Shown: piece after piece, positions 62,903 to 64,000 of the stretch
Position numbering within the stretch: position 1 is the stretch's first letter
Layout of the letters: each line of letters starts with the position of its first letter
DNA from: an uncultured Dehalococcoidia bacterium
GTDB lineage: Bacteria; Chloroflexota; Dehalococcoidia; Tepidiformales; Tepidiformaceae
NCBI GenBank assembly: GCA_938015525.1
Contig: CALLPC010000003.1
Coordinates: 62,001 to 126,000, forward strand
Direction of reading: 5' to 3'
Length of the DNA stretch: 64,000 bases
Made by a program: the position numbers and the translations under genes
The notes under the pieces: generated by a model
Seen by the model: only the letters and a program-made list of their open reading frames with translations
Told to the model about the DNA's origin: nothing
Database searches by the model: none

Positions 62903-63478
62903 TTAGCGGCTGCGGCGGGCTGCGGCGATGCCGCTGACGCCGAAGGCGAGGATGCCGAGGCCGGCGATGGCGAGGAGCCAGCTGGCCGAGGCGCCGCCGC
63001 CGGGAGCGGCGGTGTCGCCCGTCCGCGGGGGCCGCGGCGTCGGCGTCGGGGTGTTCGGCACCGGCGTCGGGGTCGTGTAGGTGAGGTTCAGCTGGTTCAG
63101 CTGGTAGTTCGCCCACGTGCCCGTCTCAGCGGCGCGCTTGCCGCCGATGTAGAACGTGACCACCGCGCCATCGACGCCGCAGTTCGGGTTCGCACCCGGG
63201 TCGAGGGCGGGGACATCGAGGACGTAGCGGGCCTGGCCGCCCTGCATGAAGACCTGGGTGACGCCGCAGGGGGCGTTCCCGATCCGGGCCTCGATGACCG
63301 TGCCGGCGGGCGCCGGCTGGCCGTCGATGGTGACCGTGCCGGCGAAGCGGGCCGGCGGGGCCGGCGGCGATTCCGCCGAGACGGTGGTGGCACCGAGGGT
63401 GCCGGATGCCGCGAGGAGGGCGATGCCGAGGACCGCAGCGAGCCATCCGCCAGCGAGCACCTTGAGAACGTTCGTCAT
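62903..63478 (-). CDS. Secreted two-cysteine domain protein with sortase-like C-terminus
   Basis: A protein of 191 aa from ATG 63478, with GGAG 7 nt upstream; GTG 63508 and ATG 63490 are other in-frame starts. The signal VLAGGWLAAVLGIALLAASG is followed by a domain of the 40715/41169 family: RFAGTVTIDGQPAPAG, APCGVTQVFM, ARYVLDVPAL, NCGVDGAVVTFYIGGKRAAE and TWANYQLNQLNLT. Then a Thr/Pro linker, PPRTGDTAAPGG, a hydrophobic helix SWLLAIAGLGILAFGVSGIA and an RRSR tail. The P-x-T-G, helix and positive tail recall LPXTG wall-sorting signals, so it may be wall-anchored; the exact LPXTG is not met. Confidence 0.75.
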   Translation of the reverse strand: MTNVLKVLAGGWLAAVLGIALLAASGTLGATTVSAESPPAPPARFAGTVTIDGQPAPAGTVIEARIGNAPCGVTQVFMQGGQARYVLDVPALDPGANPNCGVDGAVVTFYIGGKRAAETGTWANYQLNQLNLTYTTPTPVPNTPTPTPRPPRTGDTAAPGGGASASWLLAIAGLGILAFGVSGIAAARRSR

Positions 63479-63522
63479 GGTTTGCTCCATTCCTGTCTGT
63501 TCGGCCACATCAACCCCCGGGG

Positions 63523-63560
63523 GTGGTGACCGCCCCCCCGGGAGGGGGGACGGCCACCAC
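63523..63560 (-). terminator. Imperfect hairpin between 63572 and 62903 genes
   Basis: Arms of 6, 3 and 6 paired bases (GTGGTG/CACCAC, CCG/CGG and six C against six G), with single mismatches, close a 4-nt loop. It follows the stop of the 63572 gene on the - strand. Confidence 0.55.
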
Positions 63561-63571
63561 GGACCGGGGTG

Positions 63572-64000
63572 CTAGTTGATGTTGGTCGCGATAGTCCAGG
63601 TGACGGACGACGGACCGGTGATGGCGATCCAGTAGGCTTCGCCAGTCTTGAGGACGGTCAGGTCGTTCGCGCCGGGCACGTTCACGCCCGCCGGGAAGAA
63701 CCCGAGCCACTGCTGGGCCGCCGCGTTCCAGCCGTAGATGGCGGTGACGCTGGCGGAGATGTCGTTGCCGCCGGGGTTCTTGCCGGAGGAGCCGGTGCCC
63801 TTGATGGCGTCCATCACCGGGATGTCGTTGGCGCCAGCCCAGGTGATGAGGCTCCACCGGAAGGTGAGCGTGTAGCTCGTCGTCGACGAGAAGTCGATGA
63901 CCCGGTCGAACCCGATGTTCCCCTCGTCGTCCTTGGCGATGGTGAGCACGTTGGTGACGCCGAGGAGGCTGTTGGAGATCTTGATCCAGGCCTGGCACTC
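63572..64000 (-). CDS. Secreted repeat-domain protein, N-terminus outside window
   Basis: The 3' 142 codons of a - strand gene that continues past base 64000. The visible end reads IKISNSLLGVTNVLTIAKDD, then FSSTTSYTLTFRWSLITWAG, ANDIPVMDAIKG, AIYGWNAAAQQWLGFFPAGV and LTVLKTGEAYWIAITGPSSV. The W-x-L-I-T-W-A-G ... W-N-x-x-x-x-x-W-x-G-F-x-P ... L-x-x-L-x-x-G-x-A-Y-W-I pattern is, in my recollection, common in extracellular Chloroflexota proteins, often several times per chain. No enzyme motif. It is upstream of, and probably cotranscribed with, the sortase-like secreted protein. Confidence 0.7.
   Translation of the reverse strand, partial: ECQAWIKISNSLLGVTNVLTIAKDDEGNIGFDRVIDFSSTTSYTLTFRWSLITWAGANDIPVMDAIKGTGSSGKNPGGNDISASVTAIYGWNAAAQQWLGFFPAGVNVPGANDLTVLKTGEAYWIAITGPSSVTWTIATNIN

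Noticed and set aside
1-64000. tRNA genes, CRISPR arrays, transposases, integrases or toxin-antitoxin pairs.
   Set aside because: I looked for T-loop-like TTCGANNC motifs, regular spaced repeats and recombinase catalytic motifs and saw none convincing; weak matches were inside coding regions.

Overview
The window is 64 kb of very GC-rich bacterial DNA packed with short operons on both strands. I see no rRNA, tRNA, CRISPR array, insertion sequence or prophage. Several features suggest a Chloroflexota bacterium, probably a Dehalococcoidia/Tepidiforma-like, free-living and largely aerobic heterotroph: gene content rich in crotonases, acyl-CoA synthetase and an EtfD-like quinone reductase; secreted proteins of a type I associate with that phylum; a Rho with a long N-terminal extension; and many start codons sitting right behind a -10 box. 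The assignment is an inference from protein style, not from a marker gene. The + strand is G-rich regardless of gene direction, so + genes favour G-ending codons and - genes favour C-ending codons. This suggests the + strand is the leading strand.

Layout. 0-10 kb: small enzymes (methyltransferase, GNAT, crotonases, SDR plus class II aldolase, hydrolases, F420-type flavin protein) and a carotenoid oxygenase with a near-perfect AT-rich operator. 10-20 kb: rho, a LysM-M23 peptidase, a ClC transporter with a regulatory tail, a tungsten aldehyde:ferredoxin oxidoreductase, TrmO and a LysM lipoprotein. 20-31 kb: an orphan receiver protein, DinB, MBL hydrolase, HAD, DsbA-like lipoprotein, an mtaB-amaP-scpB operon, an RlmB-type methylase overlapping an MFS pump, and a lipoprotein. 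30-41 kb: PHA synthase with a possible partner, aspartokinase plus a PLP decarboxylase, DegT aminotransferase, epoxide hydrolase, ArsR regulator and a glycan pair (glycosyltransferase and hexapeptide acyltransferase). 40-48 kb: two secreted paralogues, phosphotriesterase, SCP2, DinB, BNR protein, LigD-type primase/polymerase and an unrecognised three-gene cluster. 48-58 kb: a peptide-type ABC transporter without ATPases, then fadD, etfD and fabF. 58-64 kb: a six-GAF hybrid histidine kinase and two secreted or surface proteins.

How the genes work together. Acyl-CoA synthetase, crotonases, the EtfD-like complex, FabF and PhaC make a coherent fatty-acid activation, oxidation, synthesis and storage theme. 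Rho sits in a genome where C-rich, G-poor tails directly follow several stop codons, consistent with heavy use of Rho-dependent termination.

The least expected observations are: (1) a systematic leaderless-promoter architecture, with a -10 hexamer 6-7 nt before the start codon at about 18 genes on both strands; (2) a dispersed, one-orientation, G-rich/C-rich repeat abutting stop codons; (3) three gene relics (YceI C-terminus, HxlR regulator, PhnB/VOC N-terminus); (4) a family of secreted two-cysteine domains, one copy with a sortase-like tail; (5) an unrecognised cluster with a His-rich membrane protein and a Cys-containing internally duplicated protein. I found no clear-cut new defence or mobile system.
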